From Actinomycetes bacterium (GTDB lineage: Bacteria; Actinomycetota; Actinomycetes; Mycobacteriales; Mycobacteriaceae): a stretch of DNA of 13,764 nucleotides. The notes below the pieces were generated by a model that saw only the letters and a program-made list of their open reading frames with translations, was not told where the DNA came from and made no database searches. Shown piece after piece: positions 7,430-13,764 of the stretch (positions are counted from its first letter, which is position 1; each line of letters opens with the position of its first letter). The position numbers were made by a program, and so were the translations under genes. Location: positions 1 to 13,764 of the forward strand of contig JAEXZY010000129.1 of NCBI GenBank assembly GCA_023404955.1, in the 5' to 3' direction.

Positions 7430-8538
7430 GACTCCTCCTCGGGATGGGTCGACAGTTCGGTGAGATCACGCACGGCGGCCTCGGGCCATGTCAGCACGAC
7501 GGGGCTGCCGTGGGTCAGGTCCGCATCTGCATCCGCCGAGAGCAGGGTGGCCGTGAGCCGGATGTCGTGCCCGGTGACCGTGGCCGCGATGCGGGTGATC
7601 GGACCGGCATAGACAACCTCGGCGACCTCGGCCTCGACCCGGTGTTCCGCGGCAGCGGTGGCAGCGTCGGAAACATCCACCGCAATGCGCTCGGGTCGGA
7701 TCGCGAACGTCCCGCGCCGACCCAGCACCATCTGTGCGCTGTCGCCGTCGAGCACGTTCGACGTCCCGACGAAGTCGGCGACGAAGCGGTTCGCGGGATG
7801 CTCGTACACGTCGCGAGCTGCACCGACCTGTTCGATCCGTCCTTCGTTCAGCACCACCAACCGGTCGCACAGCGTCAGCGCCTCGTCCTGATCATGGGTG
7901 ACGATCACGAACGTGATGCCGACCTCTCGCTGAATCGCCTTGAGCTCCACCTGCATCTGCTCGCGCAGTTTGAGATCGAGCGCGCCCAGGGGCTCGTCGA
8001 GCAGCAGCACGCGAGGGCGTCCGACCAGCGCGCGAGCCAATGCGACGCGCTGCTGCTGGCCGCCGGAGAGCTCGGCCGGCTTTCGGCCCGCCTGTCCGGA
8101 GAGTCGGACCATCTCCAACGCTTCACCGGCGCGGCGCCGTCGCTCCGCCTTGTTGACGCCGCGCACGCGCATCCCGTACTCGACGTTCTGCGCCACTGTC
8201 ATGTGCGGGAACAGGGCGTACTGCTGGAACACAGTGTTGGTGTCGCGGCGCGCCGGTGGCAGATGGGTGACGTCGCGGCCGCCCAGTTTGATGGTCCCGG
8301 CCGTCGGCGCTTCGAACCCGGCGACCATGCGGAGCAGGGTGGTCTTGCCCGATCCGGAGGGGCCGAGGATTGCGAAGAGCTCCCCGTCGGCGATCGTCAG
8401 ATCGGCACCCTCGACGGCCACCACCGGATGCCGGGCGTCGCCGAACTCCTTGCGGACACCGATCAGCTCGATCTGAGGAACGGCGGCGTCGTCGAGGGGG
8501 TCGGCGCCTGGTCTCGACACCGCCGTTCCGGATGGCAT
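7426..8538 (-). CDS. ABC importer ATPase (PotA-like)
   Basis: The product has 370 residues and all ATPase motifs: Walker A GPSGSGKTT (59-67), Q-loop FQQYALFP (Gln105/106), signature LSGGQQQR (157-164), Walker B VLLLDEP (177-183), D-loop GALD, and switch His215 (THDQDEA). The C-terminal ~100 residues form a TOBE-type domain (RPERIAVDV, then VVYAGPITRIAA), as in PotA/MalK-class subunits, where it may bind regulators or substrate. It drives import through the two permeases. It is the first gene of the six-gene operon. ATG 8538 has TAGGA seven bases upstream, which can be read either as a ribosome site or as part of a -10 box. Confidence 0.9.
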   Translation of the reverse strand: MPSGTAVSRPGADPLDDAAVPQIELIGVRKEFGDARHPVVAVEGADLTIADGELFAILGPSGSGKTTLLRMVAGFEAPTAGTIKLGGRDVTHLPPARRDTNTVFQQYALFPHMTVAQNVEYGMRVRGVNKAERRRRAGEALEMVRLSGQAGRKPAELSGGQQQRVALARALVGRPRVLLLDEPLGALDLKLREQMQVELKAIQREVGITFVIVTHDQDEALTLCDRLVVLNEGRIEQVGAARDVYEHPANRFVADFVGTSNVLDGDSAQMVLGRRGTFAIRPERIAVDVSDAATAAAEHRVEAEVAEVVYAGPITRIAATVTGHDIRLTATLLSADADADLTHGSPVVLTWPEAAVRDLTELSTHPEEES

Positions 8539-8544
8539 GCAGGC

Positions 8545-8550
8545 ATCCTA
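8545..8550 (-). promoter_or_regulatory. TAGGAT: -10 box or ribosome site of the transporter operon
   Basis: On the minus strand TAGGAT fits TAnnnT and ends six bases before ATG 8538, so transcription could start at the start codon and give a leaderless mRNA. The same bases contain AGGA at a good ribosome-site distance, so the two readings compete. A TTGAAC lies at 8573-8578 but the 22-base spacer is too long for a normal -35. Confidence 0.35.
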
Positions 8551-8594
8551 TGAATTCCGTTGCCGAAGCGCAGTTCAAGCACGAATTTCGTCAT

Positions 8595-8619
8595 GAGCGC
8601 GTCGCAGGGCCACGCGCTC
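8595..8619 (-). terminator. Perfect 8-bp hairpin after the DUF3303-like gene
   Basis: GAGCGCGT (8595-8602) pairs with ACGCGCTC (8612-8619) around a nine-base loop, 14 bases past the stop of the 8634-8945 gene. There is no T-tract. It would separate that gene from the transporter operon. Confidence 0.4.
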
Positions 8620-8633
8620 CGTCGCTGCGCTGG

Positions 8634-8945
8634 TCAGCTGATCGAGTCGCGGAAGTCGATGCCCTCCTGTCCGGCCTGGGACCACTGCTCGATGTCCACC
8701 ACGGGATGGATCTGGAACTCGTTGAACGGTGCGAACCGGGTCGTCCCGCTCAGCAGGTCTGCCGGGTCATCCGTTTCGACGATGGCGTACCCGCCCCCGG
8801 CGTCGACACGGCCGACGAATTGATGAAAGGTGGTGCCGGCGGGCGGTTGCCACTTCGAGAACAGCTGCAGGGCGCGCCGTAACGCGTCTTCGTTGTCCTT
8901 GCCCGATCCGTTGAGGCGCGATGTCCACGTCATTGCATACTTCAT
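8634..8945 (-). CDS. Small DUF3303-like protein
   Basis: The product has 103 residues, a normal length for this family. The N-terminus MKYAMTWTSRLNGSG, the central GRVDAGGGYAIVETDD and the ending with hydrophobic and Asp-rich segments resemble DUF3303, a compact alpha/beta family with no known function and a fold expected to be ferredoxin-like. There is no signal peptide or membrane segment, so it is probably cytoplasmic. The start is secure: AGGAGG lies six bases upstream. It is flanked by hairpins on both sides and looks like its own transcription unit. Confidence 0.78.
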   Translation of the reverse strand: MKYAMTWTSRLNGSGKDNEDALRRALQLFSKWQPPAGTTFHQFVGRVDAGGGYAIVETDDPADLLSGTTRFAPFNEFQIHPVVDIEQWSQAGQEGIDFRDSIS

Positions 8946-8951
8946 GTCGAT

Positions 8952-8957
8952 CCTCCT
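8952..8957 (-). promoter_or_regulatory. Consensus Shine-Dalgarno AGGAGG
   Basis: AGGAGG on the minus strand, six bases before ATG 8945, is a full match to the anti-Shine-Dalgarno end of 16S rRNA and fixes the start of the small gene. Confidence 0.85.
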
Positions 8958-8981
8958 AGCACACAGGCTGAACCAAGATCT

Positions 8982-9000
8982 CAGCAGTATCCTCCTGCTG
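8982..9000 (-). other. Leader hairpin displaying a second AGGAGGAT
   Basis: CAGCAG (8982-8987) pairs with CTGCTG (8995-9000). On the minus strand the seven-base loop reads GAGGATA, so an extra copy of AGGAGGAT (8988-8995), identical to that at the real start site, sits in the 5' leader about 40 bases before the ATG. It could be a decoy or standby ribosome site, or chance. Confidence 0.25.
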
Positions 9001-9089
9001 TGGTCGTCCCACCAGGGGTGCTTCGGCGGGTCGTTGCATCACGAAACATTAGTTCTGCCAACGACTTTTAGCTATGACGCCGTTTGTCC

Positions 9090-9110
9090 ACCGCCGCAGC
9101 AGGCGGCGGT
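9090..9110 (-). terminator. GC-rich hairpin after the SDR gene
   Basis: ACCGCCGC (9090-9097) pairs perfectly with GCGGCGGT (9103-9110) around a five-base loop, eight bases after the stop of the 9119-9979 gene. It is short and stable with no T-run, and is a likely end for the two-gene operon. Confidence 0.45.
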
Positions 9111-9118
9111 TCGCCACG

Positions 9119-9979
9119 TCAGGCGCGACCGACGGCCGGCGGCTCGAAAACGTTGCCCGTCGAATCGGCGCTCGCCTCCGCGGTGAACATGACACGCCGG
9201 ATCAGCGGCCCGATCACGGCGTCGAAGACCCCCGGCGCGAGACGGTAGGTCAGGATCGCGGGCAGGTTGAACCAGCCGACCTGACGCTCTGTCGACCGCG
9301 ATTTCTCGGTCGCGCGCACGATGGCTTTCGCGATTACTCCTGGCGCATAGGAGGTGGGCGGCACCTGGGGTGACTGCTGATCCAGGAAGTTGGCCGCCGA
9401 CGCGTACACCGGGGTGTCCACCGGGCCCGGATAGATACCGTGCACCCGGACCCCGGGGAGGTGCCGGTTCTCCTGGCGCAGCGCGCGAACCAATCCTTGC
9501 ACAGCGAATTTGCTTGCCACATAGGCAGATTGATAGGGCACCGCGGTGACTCCGAGCAGGGAGCCGACGAGCGCGAGGTGCCCGTCACCGCGGGGCTGGA
9601 AATGAGCGAGTGCGCAGCGGGCGACGTTGGCCGCGCCCAGCAGATTGGTGGTGATGACCGCGTCGAAGACGTCGGCCGGGATGTCTTCGAAGCGGCCGAA
9701 CGCGGTGATGGCGGCGCACTGCGCCGCCACGTCGACGCCGCCGAAGGTTCTGATCGCCAGGTCGAAGGTCTCGCGCACCTGATCGGCGTCGGCGATGTCG
9801 GTCGGTGACACGAGAACACTGTCCGCGCCCGCCGCGCGGCACTGGTCGGCCACCTCCTCCAGGTCGCGTTCGGAGCGGGCGGCGAGCACCAATCGGGCGC
9901 CGCGAGCGCTGTACTGCAGCGCGGTCTCCCGCCCGATACCGCTCGACGCCCCGGTGATCACCACGACTTTCGCACTCAT
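9119..9979 (-). CDS. SDR-family oxidoreductase with altered NAG motif
   Basis: The product has 286 residues. TGASSGIG (9-16) binds NAD(P), and AARSERDLEE after the second strand suggests NADP. The catalytic set is Asn112, Ser140, Tyr153 and Lys157 (YVASK), followed by PGPVDTP. The usual NAG is replaced by CAA (88-90), so strand-four contacts differ although the active-site residues remain. The C-terminal ~90 residues extend beyond a minimal SDR and contain a hydrophobic stretch around the LPAILTYRLAPGVFDAVIG segment. This architecture is common in actinobacterial SDRs of unknown substrate, some possibly membrane-associated. The start overlaps the stop of the upstream epimerase gene as ATGA, so the two are coupled and may act on one pathway. 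Confidence 0.85.
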   Translation of the reverse strand: MSAKVVVITGASSGIGRETALQYSARGARLVLAARSERDLEEVADQCRAAGADSVLVSPTDIADADQVRETFDLAIRTFGGVDVAAQCAAITAFGRFEDIPADVFDAVITTNLLGAANVARCALAHFQPRGDGHLALVGSLLGVTAVPYQSAYVASKFAVQGLVRALRQENRHLPGVRVHGIYPGPVDTPVYASAANFLDQQSPQVPPTSYAPGVIAKAIVRATEKSRSTERQVGWFNLPAILTYRLAPGVFDAVIGPLIRRVMFTAEASADSTGNVFEPPAVGRA

Positions 9980-11352
9980 TCCTGGTCCCTCCTTCGGGTG
10001 CGCTCAGCCCACCCGAGGGCGCTGAGCGCGGTGGCTGTCGCAGCAGCGGGCCAACCTCCGCGCCGGGTCGCGAGCAGTGCGGCTGCGACGGTGACGGGGG
10101 CGAGCAGTGCGATCGGATCGCGGCGGTGCTGCTGTAGGCGTTCGAGTGCGGCCGGGGTGCCGGATACCAGGTTGGCCGCGACGACACTGCGGTAGATCGG
10201 CCCGGGGCGTCGTCCGCGGGCAGCGGCGGTGAGCGCCATCGTCAACCAGAGCGCCAGCGTCGTGTCATGCGCTGCGGACAGCGGCGTCTCGCGGACCGGT
10301 GACTCGTCGTCGGTCGCGCCCAGAGCCGGGCTGGTGCCCGTCGCGCCGTCGGCGAGCCCGTCGATGAGCTCGCGGGCGGCCTCGGTCGACGAATGTCGCG
10401 GATACCACCCCAATTCCATGCGCGCCCGGGTGGTGTCCATCAGCGGAGAACGCGTCGCCACGTCGTACCAGCCCGGGGTCACGGCCACGACACCCAGGCG
10501 GTGGAGCGCGACGACAGCAGCCCGCATCGCGGCTGGGCCGACTCGAACAGGACGCGCACCGACAAGGGCAGCAAGGGCGGAGCTGGGAAGAACGTCGGCG
10601 GCCACGTTGAACGAACCACTCGCCCGCCGATGCAGGAGCCGGACCACCGCGTCGCCGACGTCGTCGGCGTGCACGAACTGCAGAGCCAGCCCGCGAGGCA
10701 AGGGCAACAGGGGCAGTTGTCGTCGCTGCAGCACGGTGAATGCCGCCCGGGGGATCACTGATCCGATGTACAGGGAGCGGATCTCGTACGCGGCGTGGCG
10801 GGCGACGACCACCGTGGGACGGAAGCGCGACACCACCGTGGCGGGTCGGTCACGTTCGAAGTCGTCGAGCAGCGCCTCCACGGCCACCTTGTGCCGGCTG
10901 TACACCGATGTGGCCTGACCCGTCGTCGGATAGTCCTCGGCGACCGGCGTGGCGGATTCGCTGGGCGCATAGATGCCCAGGCTCGAGGCGTAGATCAGGT
11001 GCGACACGCCGGTTGCGGTCATCGCATCCAGAACCGCCTGCGTGCCAACGACATTGACGCGATAGAGGTAGTCCTCGTCGTCGACGGGGTGAACGGCGAG
11101 GGCGAGGTGGATCACCGTGTCGACACCACGCATCGCGTCGGTCAGCCGGACGGCGGCATCAGGCGCCGACAGATCGACGGGACACCAGTGGACGCCGTCG
11201 TAGAGCTGCCCGCGGGTCGGCGGGCGCCGACACACACCGACGAGGTCCGCTTCTAGTTCCTGACGCCGCAGCTCACGCAGGACACCGGCGCCGACATTGC
11301 CGGAGGCGCCGGTGATGAGGATGCGTCGCCGCTGCTGCATGCACTCGGACAT
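9976..11352 (-). CDS. NAD-dependent epimerase-like protein with C-terminal extension
   Basis: The product has 458 residues. ATG 11340 (residue 5) is an equally possible start, since neither has a clear ribosome site. Residues 10-335 form an extended-SDR/epimerase domain: TGASGNVG (14-21), HLALAVHP (82-89), SS at 123-124, YSRHK (Tyr151, Lys155), RPTVVV, and QFVHADDV (225-232). Related enzymes epimerise, reduce or dehydrate sugar-nucleotides or other alcohols and ketones. Residues ~365-458 do not belong to that domain. They include hydrophobic runs near 364-378 and 422-450 separated by arginine-rich pieces, suggesting membrane attachment. The gene is transcribed divergently from the 11496 operon and shares a 143-base control region with it. 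The substrate is unknown. Confidence 0.82.
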   Translation of the reverse strand: MSECMQQRRRILITGASGNVGAGVLRELRRQELEADLVGVCRRPPTRGQLYDGVHWCPVDLSAPDAAVRLTDAMRGVDTVIHLALAVHPVDDEDYLYRVNVVGTQAVLDAMTATGVSHLIYASSLGIYAPSESATPVAEDYPTTGQATSVYSRHKVAVEALLDDFERDRPATVVSRFRPTVVVARHAAYEIRSLYIGSVIPRAAFTVLQRRQLPLLPLPRGLALQFVHADDVGDAVVRLLHRRASGSFNVAADVLPSSALAALVGARPVRVGPAAMRAAVVALHRLGVVAVTPGWYDVATRSPLMDTTRARMELGWYPRHSSTEAARELIDGLADGATGTSPALGATDDESPVRETPLSAAHDTTLALWLTMALTAAARGRRPGPIYRSVVAANLVSGTPAALERLQQHRRDPIALLAPVTVAAALLATRRGGWPAAATATALSALGWAERTRRRDQE

Positions 11353-11433
11353 ACACCGTGCGTGGCAGCCGAAACTGAAACGCGGGCAGTGAAATTCTTA
11401 CGCTTCGGACATCGATGGCCGCCGGGAGAGCAG

Positions 11434-11458
11434 CGTTTGCCTGTCCGCAGGCCGGGTA
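11434..11458 (+). promoter_or_regulatory. SigF-like promoter (GTTTG...GGGTA)
   Basis: CGTTT (11434-11438) and GGGTA (11454-11458), 15 bases apart, fit the mycobacterial SigF pattern, GTTT-like at -35 and GGGTA at -10. Transcription would start near 11465, leaving about 30 bases that include AAGGAG at 11485-11490, five bases before ATG 11496. SigF controls stationary-phase and stress genes, so the two genes downstream may be stress-induced. The match rests on one pair of boxes. Confidence 0.45.
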
Positions 11459-11495
11459 GAACGCGACGAACAATCCCCTCGTCGAAGGAGCAACC

Positions 11496-12044
11496 ATGGC
11501 CCGCGCAACGCTGTTTCATCAACTGCACGACATCGGTCTGGCCGCCTGGTTCGGCGGCACGCTCGCCAACGCGGTCGCACTGAACCCGGCGGCGTCCTCG
11601 GCCGGCTCCGCCCGCAACGTCGGTGCCGTCGCCAACGAGGGGTGGGACCGGTGGACGCCGGTGAACGCCGCTGCGATCGGCGCCCACCTGATCGGAGCCG
11701 CTGGTCTGGTCAAGCACGACGCCGGCCGGATGAAGGCACAGAAGGGGGTACCGAGCATGGCGGCGGTGAAGACGGGGCTGACCGTCGTGGCGCTTGGTGT
11801 CACCGCCTACAGCCGTGCGCTGGGCGCCAAGGTCTCCTCCCACGACGCGGTGCCCGCCGCGGATGCGACGTCGCCGACGCCGGCGACACCACCCGACGTC
11901 GCCTCGGCACAGAAGCAGCTCACCGCACTGCAGTGGGTGGTGCCGGCCGCCACCGGCGCGCTCGTCGCCATCGGCGCCTACGCGAGTGAGCAGTACCGTC
12001 CCGAAGAGGTCGCGAAGGGCGCATTGCGCCGCGTACTGTCCTGA
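11496..12044 (+). CDS. Small four-helix membrane protein, function unknown
   Basis: The product has 182 residues. Four hydrophobic segments lie near 12-30, 55-73, 91-109 and 146-163. The first begins FHQLHDIGLAAWFGG, a His-x-x-Gly-x-x-x-Trp-x-Gly-Gly pattern reminiscent of CopD/DUF4149-type membrane proteins, though that link is weak. A Pro/Thr/Ala-rich loop (about 117-137) separates helices three and four. The AAGGAG ribosome site is well placed. The gene lies three bases before the exporter gene, and the SigF-like site upstream suggests joint stress-related expression. I do not recognise a specific function. Confidence 0.75.
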   Translation: MARATLFHQLHDIGLAAWFGGTLANAVALNPAASSAGSARNVGAVANEGWDRWTPVNAAAIGAHLIGAAGLVKHDAGRMKAQKGVPSMAAVKTGLTVVALGVTAYSRALGAKVSSHDAVPAADATSPTPATPPDVASAQKQLTALQWVVPAATGALVAIGAYASEQYRPEEVAKGALRRVLS

Positions 12045-12047
12045 GTC

Positions 12048-13517
12048 GTGCCCCGCAGCGGACCCCCTTCGGCCCGCTGGGTGTTGCTGGCCACGGTGCT
12101 CGGATCCGGCATCGTGATGATCGACGGCACGGTGGTCAACGTCGCGCTGCCCCATATCGGCGCCGATCTCGGCTCCGGCTTCGGGGGGCTGCAGTGGGTC
12201 GTGAACGCCTACTCGTTGTCCCTGGCGTCGCTGATCCTGCTGGGCGGTTCGTTCGGCGACCACTTCGGGCGGCGCCGCGTGTTCCTCATCGGCGTGATCT
12301 GGTTCGCGCTCGCGTCGGTTGCCTGCGGTCTGTCGCCGAACACCGAATGGCTGATCGTCGCGCGGGCACTGCAGGGTGTCGGTGGCGCATTGTTGACACC
12401 CGGGAGTCTGGCTCTGATCTCGGCGTCGTTTCAGGGTGCCGACCGGGCGGCCGCGATCGGCGCGTGGTCGGGGCTCGGGGGTATCGCGGGGGCGATCGGA
12501 CCATTCCTCGGCGGCTTCCTCGTGGAATGGAGCTGGCGGGCGGTCTTTTGGCTGAACGTCCCCCTGGCCGCAGTCGTGGTCGTGGTGACTCTGCTGCACG
12601 TGCCCGAAAGTCGGGACGACGCCGCACCGCCAGGCCTCGACATCGCCGGCGCGGCGCTCGCGGCGGTCGGTCTGGGCACGGTGACCTACGGTCTGACGCG
12701 TCTGGGGAACGGTGAGGCCGACGTCGCGGCGGTGGTGACGATCGCTGCGGGCGTGCTGTCGCTGGCCGCCTTCGTCGTCGTGGAGCGGCGCTCGCCCCAT
12801 CCGCTGATCCCGCCGCGATTGTTCTCCGACAGCGTCTTTCGCGTCACCAACGTCATCACACTGCTGATCTACGGCGCGCTGGGTGCGGCGTTCTTGCTCC
12901 TGGTGCTCCAGCTGCAGACTGTCGCCGGCTTCAGTCCCGTGGCGGCAGGCACCGCGCTGCTGCCGTTCACCCTGGTGATGCTGGTGTTCTCCGCGCGGGC
13001 GGGTGCGCTGGCTGCCCGCATCGGGCCGCGCATTCCCATGACCGTGGGCCCGCTGCTGTCGGCCGCCGGGCTGTTGTTGATGACTCGGATCGGCCCCGAC
13101 GCCAAGTGGGTCGGCGATGTGCTGCCCGCGGCCCTGACGTTCGGCGCCGGCATGGTTCTGGTGGTCGCGCCTTTGACGACGGCAGTCCTCGACGCGGCGC
13201 CACGCAGCATGGCCGGTGCGGCGTCAGGGGTCAACAACGCCGTGGCCCGCGTCGGGGGCCTGCTCGCTGTGGCGGTGCTGCCCGGGCTCGCCGGGATCAG
13301 CGGAGCGGACTACGCAGACGCGGCGGCGTTCGACGCGGGCTTCCATGTCGCCGTGAGCATTTCCGCGGGCCTGATGGTGGTGGCCGCGATGGTCGCGGCG
13401 GCCGGCATTCGCCGTACCCGAGCCCCGATCGCCGATGATCGGTTTCGGATCGACGAATGCCGGCACTGCGCGATCAGCGGGCCGCCAGTGAATCCCAGCG
13501 AGGCCCGCGAATCGTGA
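12048..13517 (+). CDS. DHA2-family (EmrB/QacA-type) MFS exporter
   Basis: The product has 489 residues with about 14 hydrophobic segments, as expected for DHA2 proton-driven drug exporters in the plasma membrane. Motif D1 is IDGTVVNVALP (Asp26). Motif A is GGSFGDHFGRRRV (67-79). Motif B contains Arg106 (ARALQGVGGALLTP). Motif C, diagnostic of exporters, is near 143-158 (LGGIAGAIGPFLGG), followed by WSWRAVFWLNVP (161-172). The start GTG 12048 is three bases after the preceding stop, so translation is probably coupled. The cytoplasmic tail ends with CRHC (Cys471, Cys474) then AISGPP, a possible metal or redox site that is not part of the core fold. Substrates could be drugs, dyes or an endogenous lipid or metabolite. 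Confidence 0.9.
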   Translation: MPRSGPPSARWVLLATVLGSGIVMIDGTVVNVALPHIGADLGSGFGGLQWVVNAYSLSLASLILLGGSFGDHFGRRRVFLIGVIWFALASVACGLSPNTEWLIVARALQGVGGALLTPGSLALISASFQGADRAAAIGAWSGLGGIAGAIGPFLGGFLVEWSWRAVFWLNVPLAAVVVVVTLLHVPESRDDAAPPGLDIAGAALAAVGLGTVTYGLTRLGNGEADVAAVVTIAAGVLSLAAFVVVERRSPHPLIPPRLFSDSVFRVTNVITLLIYGALGAAFLLLVLQLQTVAGFSPVAAGTALLPFTLVMLVFSARAGALAARIGPRIPMTVGPLLSAAGLLLMTRIGPDAKWVGDVLPAALTFGAGMVLVVAPLTTAVLDAAPRSMAGAASGVNNAVARVGGLLAVAVLPGLAGISGADYADAAAFDAGFHVAVSISAGLMVVAAMVAAAGIRRTRAPIADDRFRIDECRHCAISGPPVNPSEARES

Positions 13518-13521
13518 TGTT

Positions 13522-13764
13522 CTAGCCGGCGGGGACGGCGCCGCAACCGACGCCCGGGATGCAACCCGCCGCGCCACCGGGGCCGGCCACTCCGCCGGGT
13601 CCACCGGGGATCGAACCAGCCGCGCCACCGGGTCCGGCGACACCGCCGGGGCCGCCGGGAATCACACCGGCCGCGCCCGCGGGCCCTGCGGCGCCGCTCG
13701 GGCCGCCGGGGATGGTCCCTGCCGCACCACCGGGTCCGGCTACACCGCCGGGACCGCCGGGGAT
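13522..13764 (-). CDS. C-terminal part of a collagen-like Gly/Pro repeat protein
   Basis: On the minus strand the frame is open from the right edge to a TAG at 13522-13524 and gives 80 residues. The unit IPGGPGGVAGPGGAAG plus one variable residue (17 in all) occurs four times without a break, and the chain ends CIPGVGCGAVPAG. The N-terminus, and any signal peptide, lies outside the window. Strict conservation of the amino-acid repeat with silent codon changes argues that this is the coding frame; the competing longer minus-strand frame (13224-13643) has no such order and runs into the exporter gene. Such repeats suggest an extended exported or surface protein, but this is inference. Its stop lies four bases from that of the convergent exporter gene. 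Confidence 0.7.
   Translation of the reverse strand: MPGGPGGVAGPGGAAGTIPGGPSGAAGPAGAAGVIPGGPGGVAGPGGAAGSIPGGPGGVAGPGGAAGCIPGVGCGAVPAG
13561..13764 (-). repeat. Four in-frame 51-bp tandem repeats
   Basis: The units are 13561-13611, 13612-13662, 13663-13713 and 13714-13764, encoding IPGGPGGVAGPGGAAG followed by Cys, Ser, Val and Thr respectively. The 13663-13713 unit is the most diverged (IPGGPSGAAGPAGAAG). The array runs off the window, so the full copy number is unknown. Each unit contains Gly-Pro-Gly and Gly-Ala-Ala triplets, with the phase broken once per unit at Ile-Pro-Gly. Confidence 0.85.

Noticed and set aside
8946..8975. Leader peptide TTG-GTT-CAG-CCT-GTG-TGC-TAG upstream of the small gene
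   Set aside because: It has only six codons, and the SD-like AGGAGG is about 14 bases from the TTG, too far for efficient initiation. Likely chance.
11253..12800. Long minus-strand open frame (515 codons)
   Set aside because: It lies antisense to the four-helix protein and the exporter and overlaps the epimerase gene. Its product is Arg/Gly/His-rich low-complexity sequence, as expected from reading GC-rich genes backwards, while the genes opposite have clear motifs.
13224..13643. Minus-strand frame of 139 codons overlapping the exporter's 3' end
   Set aside because: It conflicts with the exporter and with the ordered 17-residue repeat read in another minus-strand frame. It shows no repeat or domain.
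13561..13764. Tandem repeats as a possible CRISPR array
   Set aside because: The units are contiguous 51-bp copies with no spacers and keep an open reading frame, with changes mostly at third positions.

Overview
The window is GC-rich throughout, with GTG as well as ATG starts. It carries a long PGRS-type glycine-rich reading frame, TAnnnT-type -10 boxes seven bases ahead of start codons, and a SigF-like promoter. Together these point to a mycobacterium. The absence of a PE domain on the PGRS protein and the collagen-like repeat gene at the right edge suggest a fast-growing Mycolicibacterium-type species rather than the tuberculosis complex, but this is inference.

Left part (1-2540). The acidic tail of an unidentified gene ends at 143. 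It is followed by a secreted protein with a LAS/M15-like metallopeptidase signature (294-947, +). That gene converges on a signal-peptide-bearing PGRS protein without a PE domain (1029-2402, -), which has a plausible promoter and a 10-bp palindrome upstream.

Centre (2541-8538, all -). A tightly packed six-gene operon reads right to left: PotA-like ATPase, PotD-like lipoprotein, two inner-membrane permeases, a short-chain dehydrogenase/reductase (SDR) and a PHBH-type FAD monooxygenase. Every junction is an overlap, a direct abutment or a 9-base gap. The likeliest reading is one unit that imports a polyamine-like or other small cationic/amine compound and oxidises it inside the cell. The substrate cannot be read from the sequence. 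The operon seems to have its own, possibly leaderless, promoter.

Right part (8595-13764). A single small DUF3303-like gene (8634-8945, -) with an ideal Shine-Dalgarno site comes first. Next is a two-gene operon (-) of an NAD-dependent epimerase-like protein with an unusual C-terminal extension, coupled by ATGA to an SDR. Divergent from it, a SigF-like promoter precedes a four-helix membrane protein and, three bases later, a DHA2-family drug exporter (MFS). The exporter converges, with only four bases between stop codons, on the end of a Gly/Pro-rich protein built from 51-bp in-frame repeats that runs off the window.

No stretch over about 175 bases lacks a gene. The longest gap (8946-9118) holds a hairpin-bearing 5' leader and a probable terminator. 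I see no tRNA, rRNA, CRISPR array, insertion sequence or phage gene.
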